Source: Ypsolopha sequella (taxonomy: Eukaryota; Arthropoda; Insecta; Lepidoptera; Ypsolophidae). From it: DNA of 64,000 bases. The stretch's first letter is position 1. Every line of letters begins with the position of its first letter. A model generated the notes under the pieces. The model was not told the origin of the DNA. It was given only the letters and a program-made list of their open reading frames with translations, and did no database searches. This document shows positions 10,682-20,822 of the stretch, piece by piece. The stretch spans positions 4,349,201 to 4,413,200 of the forward strand of contig OW203984.1 in the NCBI GenBank assembly GCA_934047225.1, written 5' to 3'. The position numbers and the translations under genes are program-made.

Positions 10682-13600
10682 ATGACGGTGCCTACAAATT
10701 TTATTGAATTTTTCGACAAAAATCAAAAATTCTCAAGATGGGTCGAAAGATTGGAAGGTGCGTTTTCCATCTACAAGGTTACGGAAGAACATGCAAAAAG
10801 GAACTACTTCCTCCATTATATTGGCGCGGAAACGTACGATACAATTTGCGATTTGCTGTCCCCTGATAGTCCTAAAGATAAGCAGTTTGAAACCTTGAAA
10901 TTGACGCTGATACGTCACCTGGAGCCAGAACCGTTGGAGATAGCAGAGTACTACAAGTTTCATAACAGGAAGCAGCTCGAAGGAGAAACAATACGGGATT
11001 ACATTGCTACACTGCGAAAGATGGCTTCATCCTGCAATTTTGGGTGTTTTTTAGATACAGCTCTGCGAAATCAATTTACGTGCGGCTTACGCGACGAGAA
11101 GGCCAGAGACAGGTTGCTAGAAACTAAGGATTTAACTATTGAACGAGCACTCCAACTAGCTCAAAGCATGGAGGCACGAAAATCTGAGAATAATATACAT
11201 TCTGTGCAAACTAAAACTTTCCAAGATGGATCATCAAGAAGGTACAAAAACAACAACAACATTAAGAAGCCTCAGTGCTATCGTTGTAACTCGCTTGACC
11301 ACTATGCTAATAAATGTCCACACATCAATGTAGAGTGCTCCTACTGCAACAAACGTGGACATTTGCGACGGGCCTGCATGAAAGCGAAGAGAGCAGTCCA
11401 TGTGGTCGACGTTGAAGAGGAGGTAAATGATGTTGAAACGGTGTCATACAAGGTAAATGTTATTGACTTTGCTAGTAAAGATAAAATCACTTTAACTGTA
11501 AAAATCAACCATTTTCATATTAAAATGGAGGTAGATAGTGGGTCTGCAGTATCAATAATAGGGGAAAATGAGTTCAAATTGAAATTTCCAAATGTAAAAC
11601 TCCGAGAAACACCTGTAAAATTATACTCTTACACTAATCATAATTTAAATGTTATAGGAGTGGCTGAAGTTGGAGTAGAGGTGCTCGGTGAGAAGAGGGA
11701 CGGTTTGCTGTTGTATGTGGTATCAGGAATTAATAAGATGGCATTATTTGGAAGGCAATGGCTGCGTTGCTTCTCTCCCAACCTATTAAGTAAAGCTCTT
11801 GAAGTAAATCAGGTACAAAAATTTAATAGTACATTGACAGTTCAGGCAACTCTGGATACATTATTTAATAAATACCAAACACTTTTTGATAACAGTTTAG
11901 TGAGGGAAATTAAAGGAGAACCAGTGGCATTACATTTAAAAGAAGGAGCAAAGCTTATATTCTGTCGGGCTAGGCCAGTTCCATTTATGCTTAGGGAAAA
12001 AGTCGAAAAGGAATTGGAACGGTTAGTGCAGCAAGGAGTTTTAGTTAAAGTTAATTATAGTGAATATGCAACACCAATAGTACCAGTTCTAAAACCGAAT
12101 GGGGAGGTTAGGTTGTGCGGGGATTTTAAAGTTACAATCAATCCACAAATTATAGTTGATGAACACCCTTTACCGACACCGGATGAACTGTTTGCTGACT
12201 TAGCAGGTGGGGATAAGTTTACTAAAATTGATTTAAAGTGCGCTTACCTACAATGGAAGGTAAGAGAACAGGATCAAAAGCTATTAACTCTTAATACCCA
12301 TAAAGGGCTATTCCAGAGTACAAGATTAATGTATGGGTTAAATTGTGCACCAGCCAAATGGCAACGTAAAATTGAAAACATTCTGAAGGACATTCCGGGG
12401 ACGTCTGTGTTTATTGATGATATCAAAATTACTGCACCTGATGATAGAACACACTTGGAAAGATTAGAGCAGGTATTTGCAAAACTAGCTGAACATGGGT
12501 TAAAAATAAATTTAAAAAAGTCGCAATTTTTACAAAACGAAATAGAGTATTGTGGGTATAGGATCAACAAAAAGGGTATTCATAAACAGCAGTCTAAAAT
12601 TGAGGCTATACAAAAGGCACCAGTTCCAAAGAATATTACAGAATTACAATCTTTCTTAGGATTAGTAAATTACTACAGTCGTTTCCTGAAAAACCTTGCT
12701 GACACATTAGAACCATTACATAAATTACTGAGAAATGAAACGAAATGGGCATGGACTGAAGAATGTAATAATGCATTTAATATTATTAAGGCACAAATGC
12801 AAAGTGATTCATTCTTAGTTCATTACTCCCCACACTTACCATTAATATTGGCTGTAGATGCATCACCGATAGGGGTGGGAGCCATTTTATCACACCAAAT
12901 GCTGGATGGTAGTGAACGTCCGATTCAAATGGCATCACAAACATTAAATAAAAGTCAAAGAAAATGGTCTCAAATAGATAAGGAGGCTTATGCAATTGTC
13001 TTTGGGGTAAAGAAGTATTTTCAGTACATATTTGGTAGACAATTTACATTATGCACAGATAACAAACCTTTGAGCCAAATATTTTCACCAGAAAAGGCTT
13101 TACCTCACATGTCTGCCACCCGGATGCAGCATTATGCTATTTACTTACAAGGATTTAATTACAATATCAGATACAAAAGCTCTAAAGACAATGCAAATGC
13201 TGATGCATTATCTCGGTTACCCTTAAATTTAGAAGAAAAGCATGTGCTAGAAGCTGCAGACTTAATAGAGATCAATCAAATAGAAAAAATGCCAGTGACA
13301 GTCACAGATTTGGCTTCTGCGACAGCGGAAGATATCGAATTGAAATGTTTACTAGATGGGTTAGCGATCGGTAAAAAAATGACAAATTCTGAAAGACTAG
13401 GTATAGATCAATGTGAATTTTCAATTCAAAGTGGATGCATTATGAGAGGCACAAGAGTAGTGATACCAGTTAAGTTGAGAAAAAATGTAATAACTGAACT
13501 ACATTCAGGGCATTTTGGGGTAAATAAAATGACAGTACTGGCTCGCAGTTACTGTTGGTGGCCAAACATAGACATGGATATCAAAGAGTTTGTAAAAAAT

Positions 13601-14104
13601 TGTGTACAATGTTGTGAAACCAAATCTGCACCAAGAGAAGTGGAAACACATCATTGGGAAAATCCATCACATCCTTTTGAAAGAGTACATATTGACTTTG
13701 CTGGTAAATTCTTAGGTACATATTTCTTTTTGTTGATAGATGCTTATTCTAAGTGGCCAGAGATCTACACACTGGACAGAATTGACACAGACAGTACAAT
13801 AGAAGCATTGCAAGATATTTTCAGTAGGTTTGGTATTCCTAAGATATGTGTAAGTGATAATGGAGCTCAATTCGTTAACCCTAAATTTGCACTGTTCCTA
13901 AAAAAACTTGGGATAGTACACAAGAGGTCCGCACCCTATCATCCGGCCACGAATGGACAATGTGAACGCTATGTTCAAACTATGAAAAATAAATTGAAAT
14001 GCCTAGGGGCAAATAAAAGCAACATACAAGAAAAATTAACTATATTTCTGCAACAGTACAGGAATATGCCTCATTCTGTTACCAACAAATCACCAGCTGA
14101 GTAA
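10682..14104 (+). CDS. Gag-Pol polyprotein of Ty3/gypsy element, ends at premature stop
   Basis: An open frame of 1140 residues. In order: a gag region; two CCHC zinc knuckles (about 198-231, CYRCNSLDHYANKC and CSYCNKRGHLRRAC); an aspartic protease with VDSGSAV near 284; reverse transcriptase with an LCGDF motif and the FIDD active site near 577-580; RNase H with AVDAS near 724; integrase zinc-binding H/C residues from about 940; and integrase catalytic residues in HIDFA (about 1003), VSDNG (about 1057) and GQCERY (about 1093). Gag and pol are fused in one frame. A TAA at 14102-14104 stops it before the integrase C-terminal domain, which continues in the same frame downstream. Confidence 0.92.
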   Translation: MTVPTNFIEFFDKNQKFSRWVERLEGAFSIYKVTEEHAKRNYFLHYIGAETYDTICDLLSPDSPKDKQFETLKLTLIRHLEPEPLEIAEYYKFHNRKQLEGETIRDYIATLRKMASSCNFGCFLDTALRNQFTCGLRDEKARDRLLETKDLTIERALQLAQSMEARKSENNIHSVQTKTFQDGSSRRYKNNNNIKKPQCYRCNSLDHYANKCPHINVECSYCNKRGHLRRACMKAKRAVHVVDVEEEVNDVETVSYKVNVIDFASKDKITLTVKINHFHIKMEVDSGSAVSIIGENEFKLKFPNVKLRETPVKLYSYTNHNLNVIGVAEVGVEVLGEKRDGLLLYVVSGINKMALFGRQWLRCFSPNLLSKALEVNQVQKFNSTLTVQATLDTLFNKYQTLFDNSLVREIKGEPVALHLKEGAKLIFCRARPVPFMLREKVEKELERLVQQGVLVKVNYSEYATPIVPVLKPNGEVRLCGDFKVTINPQIIVDEHPLPTPDELFADLAGGDKFTKIDLKCAYLQWKVREQDQKLLTLNTHKGLFQSTRLMYGLNCAPAKWQRKIENILKDIPGTSVFIDDIKITAPDDRTHLERLEQVFAKLAEHGLKINLKKSQFLQNEIEYCGYRINKKGIHKQQSKIEAIQKAPVPKNITELQSFLGLVNYYSRFLKNLADTLEPLHKLLRNETKWAWTEECNNAFNIIKAQMQSDSFLVHYSPHLPLILAVDASPIGVGAILSHQMLDGSERPIQMASQTLNKSQRKWSQIDKEAYAIVFGVKKYFQYIFGRQFTLCTDNKPLSQIFSPEKALPHMSATRMQHYAIYLQGFNYNIRYKSSKDNANADALSRLPLNLEEKHVLEAADLIEINQIEKMPVTVTDLASATAEDIELKCLLDGLAIGKKMTNSERLGIDQCEFSIQSGCIMRGTRVVIPVKLRKNVITELHSGHFGVNKMTVLARSYCWWPNIDMDIKEFVKNCVQCCETKSAPREVETHHWENPSHPFERVHIDFAGKFLGTYFFLLIDAYSKWPEIYTLDRIDTDSTIEALQDIFSRFGIPKICVSDNGAQFVNPKFALFLKKLGIVHKRSAPYHPATNGQCERYVQTMKNKLKCLGANKSNIQEKLTIFLQQYRNMPHSVTNKSPAE

Positions 14105-14641
14105 GTGTTTAGTTATCCGGTTAGGTCAAAGTTATCATTAATGATACCAGAACAAATACAAGTTTCAGGTTATAAAAAGAATACAGATAAAAAAATAAGA
14201 GATCTAAGGGTTGGTGACAGAGTTATAGCAAAAAATTATTCAGGAATAAAAAAATGGAGATTCGGAATTGTAAATAAAAGGTTGGGAAGGCTTCATTATG
14301 AAATTGAAGTAGATACTGGAGAGAAGTGGCGCAGACACATTGATCAACTGAGAGAAGTAGGTAGAGAGATACCATTGCAACATGAGCCGGACTTGCTTTC
14401 TTTTCCACCGTTGCAACCGCTACCATTGATTGAGGTTCCAAGGGAAACTCTGGTTCATAATAAACAAAATGAAGTAATATCTACAGATTCAAATGATGAT
14501 GCCACACCATCTTTAAAGTCTAACGAAGAACCAGAGTCTCAACTGCAACCAGAAGTAATAAAAGACAATATTGTAATAGAACAACCACAATTAAGGAGAA
14601 GTTGTAGAGTAAGAAAAAAGGTTGAGAGATTAGATTTGTAA
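14105..14641 (+). pseudogene. integrase C-terminal part of gag-pol, beyond the in-frame stop
   Basis: 178 codons in the same frame as the upstream polyprotein, separated only by the TAA at 14102. It contains an integrase-tail chromatin/nucleic-acid-binding type segment (DLRVGDRVIAKNYSG, then KKWRFGIVNKRLGRLHYEIE) and a basic end. With no Met near its start it is the severed end of pol, not a separate gene. Confidence 0.85.
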
Positions 14642-14922
14642 TAAATTTGGTGGCATTACATTATATAAGCGTTAGTGCCTACACATTTAAGTATAACAGG
14701 TAACACTATGTCATTTTTTACTGTAGTTTAACGTACCTACATGAGTGTTCATTACGTTTAAATATAAATTTGTATGTGATGTTTACGTATCCGTATCAGA
14801 TGTTAAATGACTGATTCTTGTTTGTATTAGTTTAATTGATTAGAAGGCGCTGTATTAGTAACAAGAGTTTTATATTATAGAAAAATGTTTCTTATCTGAA
14901 TTTATTTTGTGGGGGGAAAATC

Positions 14923-15125
14923 TGTTATGAGCTTTACAATTAATTATAAATAGTGTGTATCTGCATAACATTTCTCTATGGTAAAAAGCTCTAGCTTGTC
15001 TGCGGCCCCGTTTCCGGTTGTCATCCAAATGAAGAAAAAGAAAGAAATACATATTTCGAGTTACTGAAGAAATCTACTTTTATTTCATTAATCCTACACT
15101 ACAATCTTTCTGGAACGAACCAATA
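14923..15125 (+). repeat. 3' LTR of Ty3/gypsy element
   Basis: 203 bp, differing from the 5' LTR at one base by eye. It is preceded by the G-rich polypurine tract at about 14908-14920 and followed by the CCATG target duplication. Confidence 0.88.
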
Positions 15126-15495
15126 CCATGCGTGTCTCTAACTGTCAGGGGACAGTCCCCCGACTGCACTGAAATCCCAATTAAATCTCTATATTTCTGT
15201 ATCTTGCCGTAATGATGAAAAAATAAGTTTCTGCGTATAAGAATTTTACTTATGTCTCAGGAGGAAACCAGTGCTCGTGTGGTGTCGTTACTAAAATATC
15301 TTGTTTTTTACATTTTAGTCATCGAAATTTAGTGCATTTTTAAATTATGGCAGGCGTGTTTTTTAATATTTTTTATTATTTATTTTTATTTAATACTTTT
15401 TAATGCAGGCCTTTTGGTGATTGTATGGTCTGGCGACTAGCATTCTATATCCGCGTATTGACGAAGATTCTAATGCTGAAGATTCCGGAGGCGAT

Positions 15496-16150
15496 TTAAT
15501 TTTTATCATGCGGTTCGTTTATAAGTTTACGCGGTTCTAGAACGTCAATTGCAAGACCATTCAATTGCCTCACGCGACTAAGCGCCACGTAGGCCTGACC
15601 TTTGGCAAAAACTTTTTTGCCCAGATCTACGACGGCTCTATCTAACGTTGTCCCTTGGAGCTTGTGCACAGTTACGGCCCAGCATAATATGAGTGGCAAC
15701 ATACACCGCTCAACTTTACCTTGACCTCTCAAAGCATCATACTCGATGGTACTGGGTTCAATTTTGACTCCCTGGTCGATCGTGTTGCCATGTATTGTTC
15801 TGTCGTCAAATTCTACAAAGACAGCTTGTGGTGGCAACTCCCCAGGCTCAAGTTGATCTTGAGCCTGGGAGTTGCCAATGCAGTTGCGCAACGCAGGCCA
15901 TTCTATTTTTCGCACAACACCCATAGCACCATTGACTAACCCTTGATCATTAATCAATGTTTATATTTTTCCGCAGCATTACGCGAGACCCCACACCACA
16001 CCAATCTTTTTGCTTCCACGGATACGTCAGCGGCCACTACGTTGTATGTACATTCGGCATTTTTTATCCAGCTCCTGGGTCATAATTGAGTTGTACTCGT
16101 CCACCTGCATGGTTGTTGGGAAGGTCCGCACGCAGTCCCCATCAGCAAAA
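15496..16150 (-). pseudogene. PIF1-type DNA helicase remnant, probably Helitron-derived
   Basis: The open part (15496-15957) encodes the C-terminal end of a superfamily 1B helicase: a DQGLVNGAMGVV segment, the VTVHKLQGTTLDRAVVDLG motif and the AYVALSRVRQLNGLAI motif, all characteristic of PIF1/RRM3-like proteins. Related text continues upstream to about 16150 (a TFPTTMQVDEYNS segment) but with stops and frame changes. The N-terminal Walker A and B parts are absent. In insects such isolated PIF1 tails usually come from Helitrons, though no Rep domain or Helitron terminus is visible here. Confidence 0.75.
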
Positions 16151-16930
16151 GAACCTATGAGTGGAACTTTCGATAGCGCGATGTACATTACAGGCAGTGC
16201 CATCTAGTGTTATGGCTGGTGTTTTTATTTTGTTTATGTCGGTAGCGCGATGTAAAACACACGCAGCGCCATCTGGTGTGTTCAATAGATATTTTTATAT
16301 TTTTTTTGTTTTTATGGGGTTTTTTACACCCCTGTATATAGCGCATGACACTCTTGAGATTATCATCTCTCTCTCTCCTCTCATACCTCTTTTATCAAAA
16401 TCCATACGGTAGTTTAGGTTAATAGCAACATTCAATTTATATTTATTACATTTTATGCATCGAATTATGATTTTATGGCTGTTATGTTTTACAACCTGTA
16501 TATATTTATAGCTTAATCCACTCAGGAGGCTAAAAGGATTCTAACGATACCACACACTTCAAAATCGGTTCAAGCGTTATGTAGGTAGTTATGGTGGAAT
16601 TAATAAAAATACCAACATGAACCCTGAACACATAACACTCCTTTTTTTGGGGCAGTCGTGTAAAAACAACAAGTAACATAAATTATCTTTATTAAACAGG
16701 TTAACAAAGAATATACGTCATTTTCTATTTATATACATTTTTTTAACTTAAATATTAATATTCACTAGCATTTTATACAGACACCTTTAAAAGATTGTGA
16801 CGCACGAGATGACATGTTAAACATTACATCTCATAACTAGAGTTATAATATAATAATTTTATACATTCATTTTTAACATTAATCACAAAATGAAAACGAA
16901 ACTTTCTAAAGTTTGGTCTCAAACATTTCA
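16151..16930. other. non-coding with a short direct repeat
   Basis: GCGATGTA...CAG(T/C)GCCATCT occurs twice (about 16180-16206 and 16248-16275) in an otherwise featureless AT-rich stretch. The same GCGCCATCT word recurs near 18740-18900. Confidence 0.4.
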
Positions 16931-17335
16931 ATATCTTTTCAATGCATGTGCTCGTAAAGGCCCACTTTTTATGCATCAAAACCGAACAGAAAGTCGATTA
17001 TTTTGCCCTAGGGCTTTATTATTTTTTTTTTTTAATTTATTTACAATGGTTGGCTAACCTGCAGCCTTTCCTGTGTACCATAAATGTCATACTTTTTTTC
17101 CCACTGTTTAACGGCTCTGGATACAGTCCTTTTGAGTCAATTACAATTTAAAGTTCACAAAATTGTATTTGTTTTATTTCCTCACACTATGCATTGAAAA
17201 ACGTAGTATGATACACGGGCGTAAGAGCAATAAATTACTCGGTTACGTTTAAAACACTCGCTACGCTCGTGTTTTAAATCGTCCTCGTAATTTATTCCTT
17301 TTCGCCCTTGTAGCATAAACTACTATTATCGATCC
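16930..17335 (+). repeat. about 400-bp dispersed repeat, copy 1
   Basis: Runs from TTTTCAATGCATGTGCTCGT to GCATAAACTACTATT. It contains an internal short palindrome (ACTCGCTACGCTCGTGTTTT). Two other copies are present: one split by an insertion (22630-22654 plus 23537-23913) and one inverted (30164-30556). No coding capacity, so probably a MITE or SINE-like element of unassigned class. Confidence 0.75.
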
Positions 17336-18120
17336 ATGTCGGAATGTTAAATATTCTCAGGACTAGAGATATTATTCTATAAATTGGCACATAGACATAC
17401 AAATATTGTGCTAACGTCATCGGTGACGCGCTGAATTATACAAATAAATTATACTAATAAATTATCTGAACAACCGGATTTGTAGGGACCAGCTAAGCGT
17501 TCCTACTACATAAATACAAGAAATAAATAAATACAGTTTTCACTTTACCAGTTAATAGTCTTTTAGTGAAAGAAACAAATAAATACTATACATTTCGACG
17601 CCTTTAATGGGGTCATCATCAGTGGAATCAATGATAAGCTACAATGAATGTATTTTATATTTCGCTTGAGCATAAACCATCTTTACCTTTAAAACCAGAG
17701 TCTATCAACACTATCTACGGCTACAGAATCAGTCACCACAAATGTAATTTTCACTTTGTCCCCTGAGTCATCATTGAGTCATCCTTCTCGTAACTACCGA
17801 TATATTGTTGTATATTTATTTATATACAGTATATACACTAATATTTATATTATATGTATGTATATTTTTGTATTTATATATGTTTATGTAGATATTATAT
17901 GTTATATTATTATGCAGACATTATTAAAAGTTAATATTTATAAATTAATTAACTAATTAACTTATTTGGCACTACCCTTGTAATATCCACATCACCAAAG
18001 GTTAACTGGTAGAGAATGCTAATTAGCATTAAGTTGCCTTTGTGCATTGTAAACTTATTGTGCAATAAAGAATTTACATACATACAGACATAAACAACAT
18101 TACATTTTTCTTATGTCAAA
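17336..18120. other. non-coding AT-rich DNA
   Basis: AT-rich sequence with ATATTTATAT-type runs around 17810-17950 and an AATAAAGAATTTACATACATAC tail near 18063-18090 that looks like a LINE 3' end. No gene recognised. Confidence 0.35.
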
Positions 18121-18328
18121 TTGCATAAAGACTAAAATCGAATGCATTGATGTGTGAACTGGGGCCTTATCGTCTAACTTCAACATCGATCGCTACCGCT
18201 TTCAAATGCATCGTGATTGGTTTAAAATGATGACGTCATTTCGAGCCAATCACGATACATAAGAGGGCATGCCATGGTATCAGGTACAGTTTTATCTCAC
18301 GTCGTCAGCAGGTAAGGCTTGGTTGTAG

Positions 18329-18982
18329 CATAGACTAACCCCCGGTTTTTGAAAGGCCAATCAAAGTTAACAGTAGATTAAAAAAACTTTAACCGCAAAT
18401 AACGGTGAAAATAAAGCATATATGAAGTCTGAATAGTGATGAATCAATAATTAACTTAGTTAATTTTTGATTTCAATGTAAAATTCCCACTTTTTCTGGC
18501 TTAATCCGCAGATAATTATTTTTTAATCTACTGTTAACATTGATTGGCCTTTCAGAAACCGGGGGTAAGTATTACTACGTATAGACCGACAACTCCCATA
18601 CATCAAGGCGTAGCAAATGTTTTACGCGCCCTTACGACAGTAAGTGTTGCAAATAAGCATAATTTGTTTAATTGGCTGCAAGTAAATTGTCAAGGTTACC
18701 AAATAAACATTTGGCTGTAAGAGCTTTGTTTAGAAAAACTAGATGGCGCTAAGTTGGCAACAGTAACAGTGAATATTTCAGCGCCATCTATTATCGAAGC
18801 GGGAATTATTTTTATGTTACGTGACATCGCTATGCCACTAGCGTCACCAATCGATATTTTTTAGCATCGTGTTCGTTAAAGGATTTAGCAACGCCATCTA
18901 GATTTCGAATTTTACACCTTTTTTTGGCTACAAACTGATGTATAGGAACTGCTAGTCTATACGTAGTAATACTTAGTCTATG
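18329..18982. mobile_element. TIR element B, interrupted by a smaller MITE
   Basis: The left end CATAGACTAAGTATTACTAC (interrupted after CATAGACTAA) and the right end GTAGTAATACTTAGTCTATG are inverted copies. GTTGTAG flanks both sides (18322-18328 and 18983-18989), a 7-bp target duplication. No coding sequence. Duplication length suggests a hAT-like mover, but the TIR does not settle this. Confidence 0.65.
18339..18564. mobile_element. PIF/Harbinger-like MITE nested in element B
   Basis: 226 bp with near-perfect inverted ends of about 45 bp, starting CCCCCGGTTTTTGAAAGGCC and ending GGCCTTTCAGAAACCGGGGG. TAA stands at both sides (18336-18338 and 18565-18567). Removing it restores the left TIR of element B, which proves the insertion. 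A TAA duplication is typical of PIF/Harbinger elements. Confidence 0.75.
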
Positions 18983-20211
18983 GTTGTAGTAGTATCATAG
19001 TATGTGCACGTATACGTTGGTGACGTATAAGTATAAGTGACACAGGACGCACTACTACAACCAAGCCTGACCCTGCGTTGTGAGATAAAAGTACTGTATT
19101 TATAAGTGTGCGCGTTCTTGTTTTCGCAGGGCATATGGCAACCGCATAAAGACCTAAATCGATCCCTTAAGAACAGACATCATGACGCGACCAACTCAGT
19201 TGTGGGTGTGGCCAAATGTCATGCTGTTTCATTTCGCTATAAACTGCACGCTCCATGAAACTTGCGAGGACGATACAATCGTGCCGATTTCGTCGCGGGC
19301 GCGAAATTGAAAACTTGTGCCACGAGAAGTGTGCTTTTAGCAATTCTGTGTTTTTTTTTAATATGTTATTGGTTAAAAGGAATCTAGATAACATTTTTGA
19401 TGTTTGACTAGTATTAATTTTTTGATTTTATCTAAAACAATAAAAGCACATTCGTCTACACTTTGGGTAAAAAACCGTTAAAATCACGTATTTTAGAGGG
19501 TTGTTGTTAAGATATTACTCCATTTCACAATTTTTAGTTCGACTTAAACATTTATCTAGATAATGTTAATGGACTCAGCTTAAAATATTATTATAACATT
19601 CTATAGACACCTCACAATGTTGTGACAGCGTTTGTATGGGGAGGTATGCGAGTAACGCCGCCTCTTAGATAATAATATGTCAATTTAAAGTTGAAACTAA
19701 ACGTGATTTGAGTATAACCTTATAAAACCACATACTCTTGTGCAGACATTCCATAGACGCTCCATAAAGTTTCCAAATTTTATAATTTATGCGCCTTCTG
19801 CAATTTATTGAATAGAAATTTGTATATTTTTTTGTCCTAGGTGTACGTTGAAAAACAGCGCTGTTAGTTTTTTTAATCTAGCAGCACAGCTGAGCGTGCC
19901 ACCTGTTGCCAAAAAGAACAAAGAATATTTAATCGACATTGTATTTCTTTTAAGTTTGTTTATTTTAAATTTATTTCGTAAGTTTGTCTTTTAATTATTT
20001 ATATGTCTTCATTGTTACACTTTTTTTTTGGCAATAAATCTGTTTTCTTTCTTTCTTTCTTTCTTTCAAAGTTACCAATAAAATGTTATATAACGTTTTG
20101 ATTGATTTTATGTCGTTAATAAAATAACATTATGAAGCATCAAAACAAGGTACCTACTACCAGTATTTATAGTGATAAATAGCGTATTATCTAGAAACAA
20201 TGCCAATATAA
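18983..20211. other. non-coding, simple repeats only
   Basis: CTACAACCAAGCC...GTTGTGAGATAAAA at about 19060-19092 is an inverted match to TTTTATCTCAC...GGCTTGGTTGTAG at about 18290-18328, so elements A and B may sit in a third, older inverted structure. A (CTTT)n run lies at about 20045-20067. No gene recognised. Confidence 0.4.
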
Positions 20212-20492
20212 ATATACAACGTGTAACAAAAAGGTGTAACCATATTTGAAGAGCTTATTCCTAACTTTATTTTTTATTATATTATAACAACTTTTACTAC
20301 GGAGCCAAACCTGAAATCTAAAAAAAAAACTGCCCTTCCATACATTTCAGCCGAGTGGCATTGCATTTTCCTATGAAACAGTAAATTTTTTTTTCGAGTT
20401 ACTTGTTTTGTTCCATAGTAAAAGTTGTTCTATATTATTGACTGAATGAGCTCTTCAAATATGGCTCCACATTTCTATTACACGTTGTATAT
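20212..20492. mobile_element. MITE with ATATACAACGTGTAA ends
   Basis: 281 bp. The ends ATATACAACGTGTAA (20212) and TTACACGTTGTATAT (20478-20492) are perfect inverted repeats. Inner similarity continues (CATATTTGAAGAGCT versus AGCTCTTCAAATATG). No coding capacity. It lies about 220 bp beyond the Sply stop codon, possibly within the 3'UTR. Confidence 0.65.
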
Positions 20493-20711
20493 GTCTGCAC
20501 TGAAATCGTTGTCTATGCTTTGTGGTTATATATATTTACAATCAACTTAAAGGCAGTGCTAATTTTTCACAAGTGAAGAAAAAGCAAGGAAAATATAAAA
20601 ACTTGACAGCTGATCTACATAAATAACAACTCAATACAGAAACCATTCCTTATCAATAATACTTGCAACCTGAATCAGAACAATCGTGACCCAACAGTTT
20701 CTCCGAGCGCG

Positions 20712-20822
20712 CTAGACATCCTCAGGTGCTGGTAGATAGTACATCGAGTCAATGAAGTACTTGGTAATGTCGGACACGAGGCTGCGGTCCGATATCTCTT
20801 GCGCCACTCCGTAGATCGCCAT
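20712..20822 (-). CDS. Sply: Sply coding exon 10 (C-terminus)
   Basis: Residues 505-540 and the TAG stop. The acceptor is AACCCCCAG. The text runs from [14 protein letters not shown] to YYLPAPEDV. It supplies the conserved C-terminal helix. No strong polyadenylation signal close to the stop was identified. Confidence 0.93.
   Translation of the reverse strand: MAIYGVAQEISDRSLVSDITKYFIDSMYYLPAPEDV

Larger units (their letters stand above)
10459..15125 (+). mobile_element. Ty3/gypsy LTR retrotransposon, young, nearly complete
   Basis: Two 203-bp LTRs (10459-10661 and 14923-15125), both starting TGTTATGAGC, enclose a gag-pol frame. I count one difference between them (CCAGTTG versus CCGGTTG). 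CCATG precedes the 5' LTR and follows the 3' LTR as a 5-bp target duplication; the match extends to ATACCATG depending on where the LTR is ended. A TGGCGACGAG primer-binding-site candidate lies just after the 5' LTR, and a purine run (GTGGGGGGAAAA) just before the 3' LTR. There is no envelope gene. The domain order RT, RNase H, integrase identifies Ty3/gypsy. One in-frame stop breaks pol, so this copy is probably not autonomous. Confidence 0.92.

Noticed and set aside
15496..15957. Host PIF1 helicase gene
   Set aside because: Only the C-terminal end is present and the upstream part is full of stops; more likely a Helitron relic.
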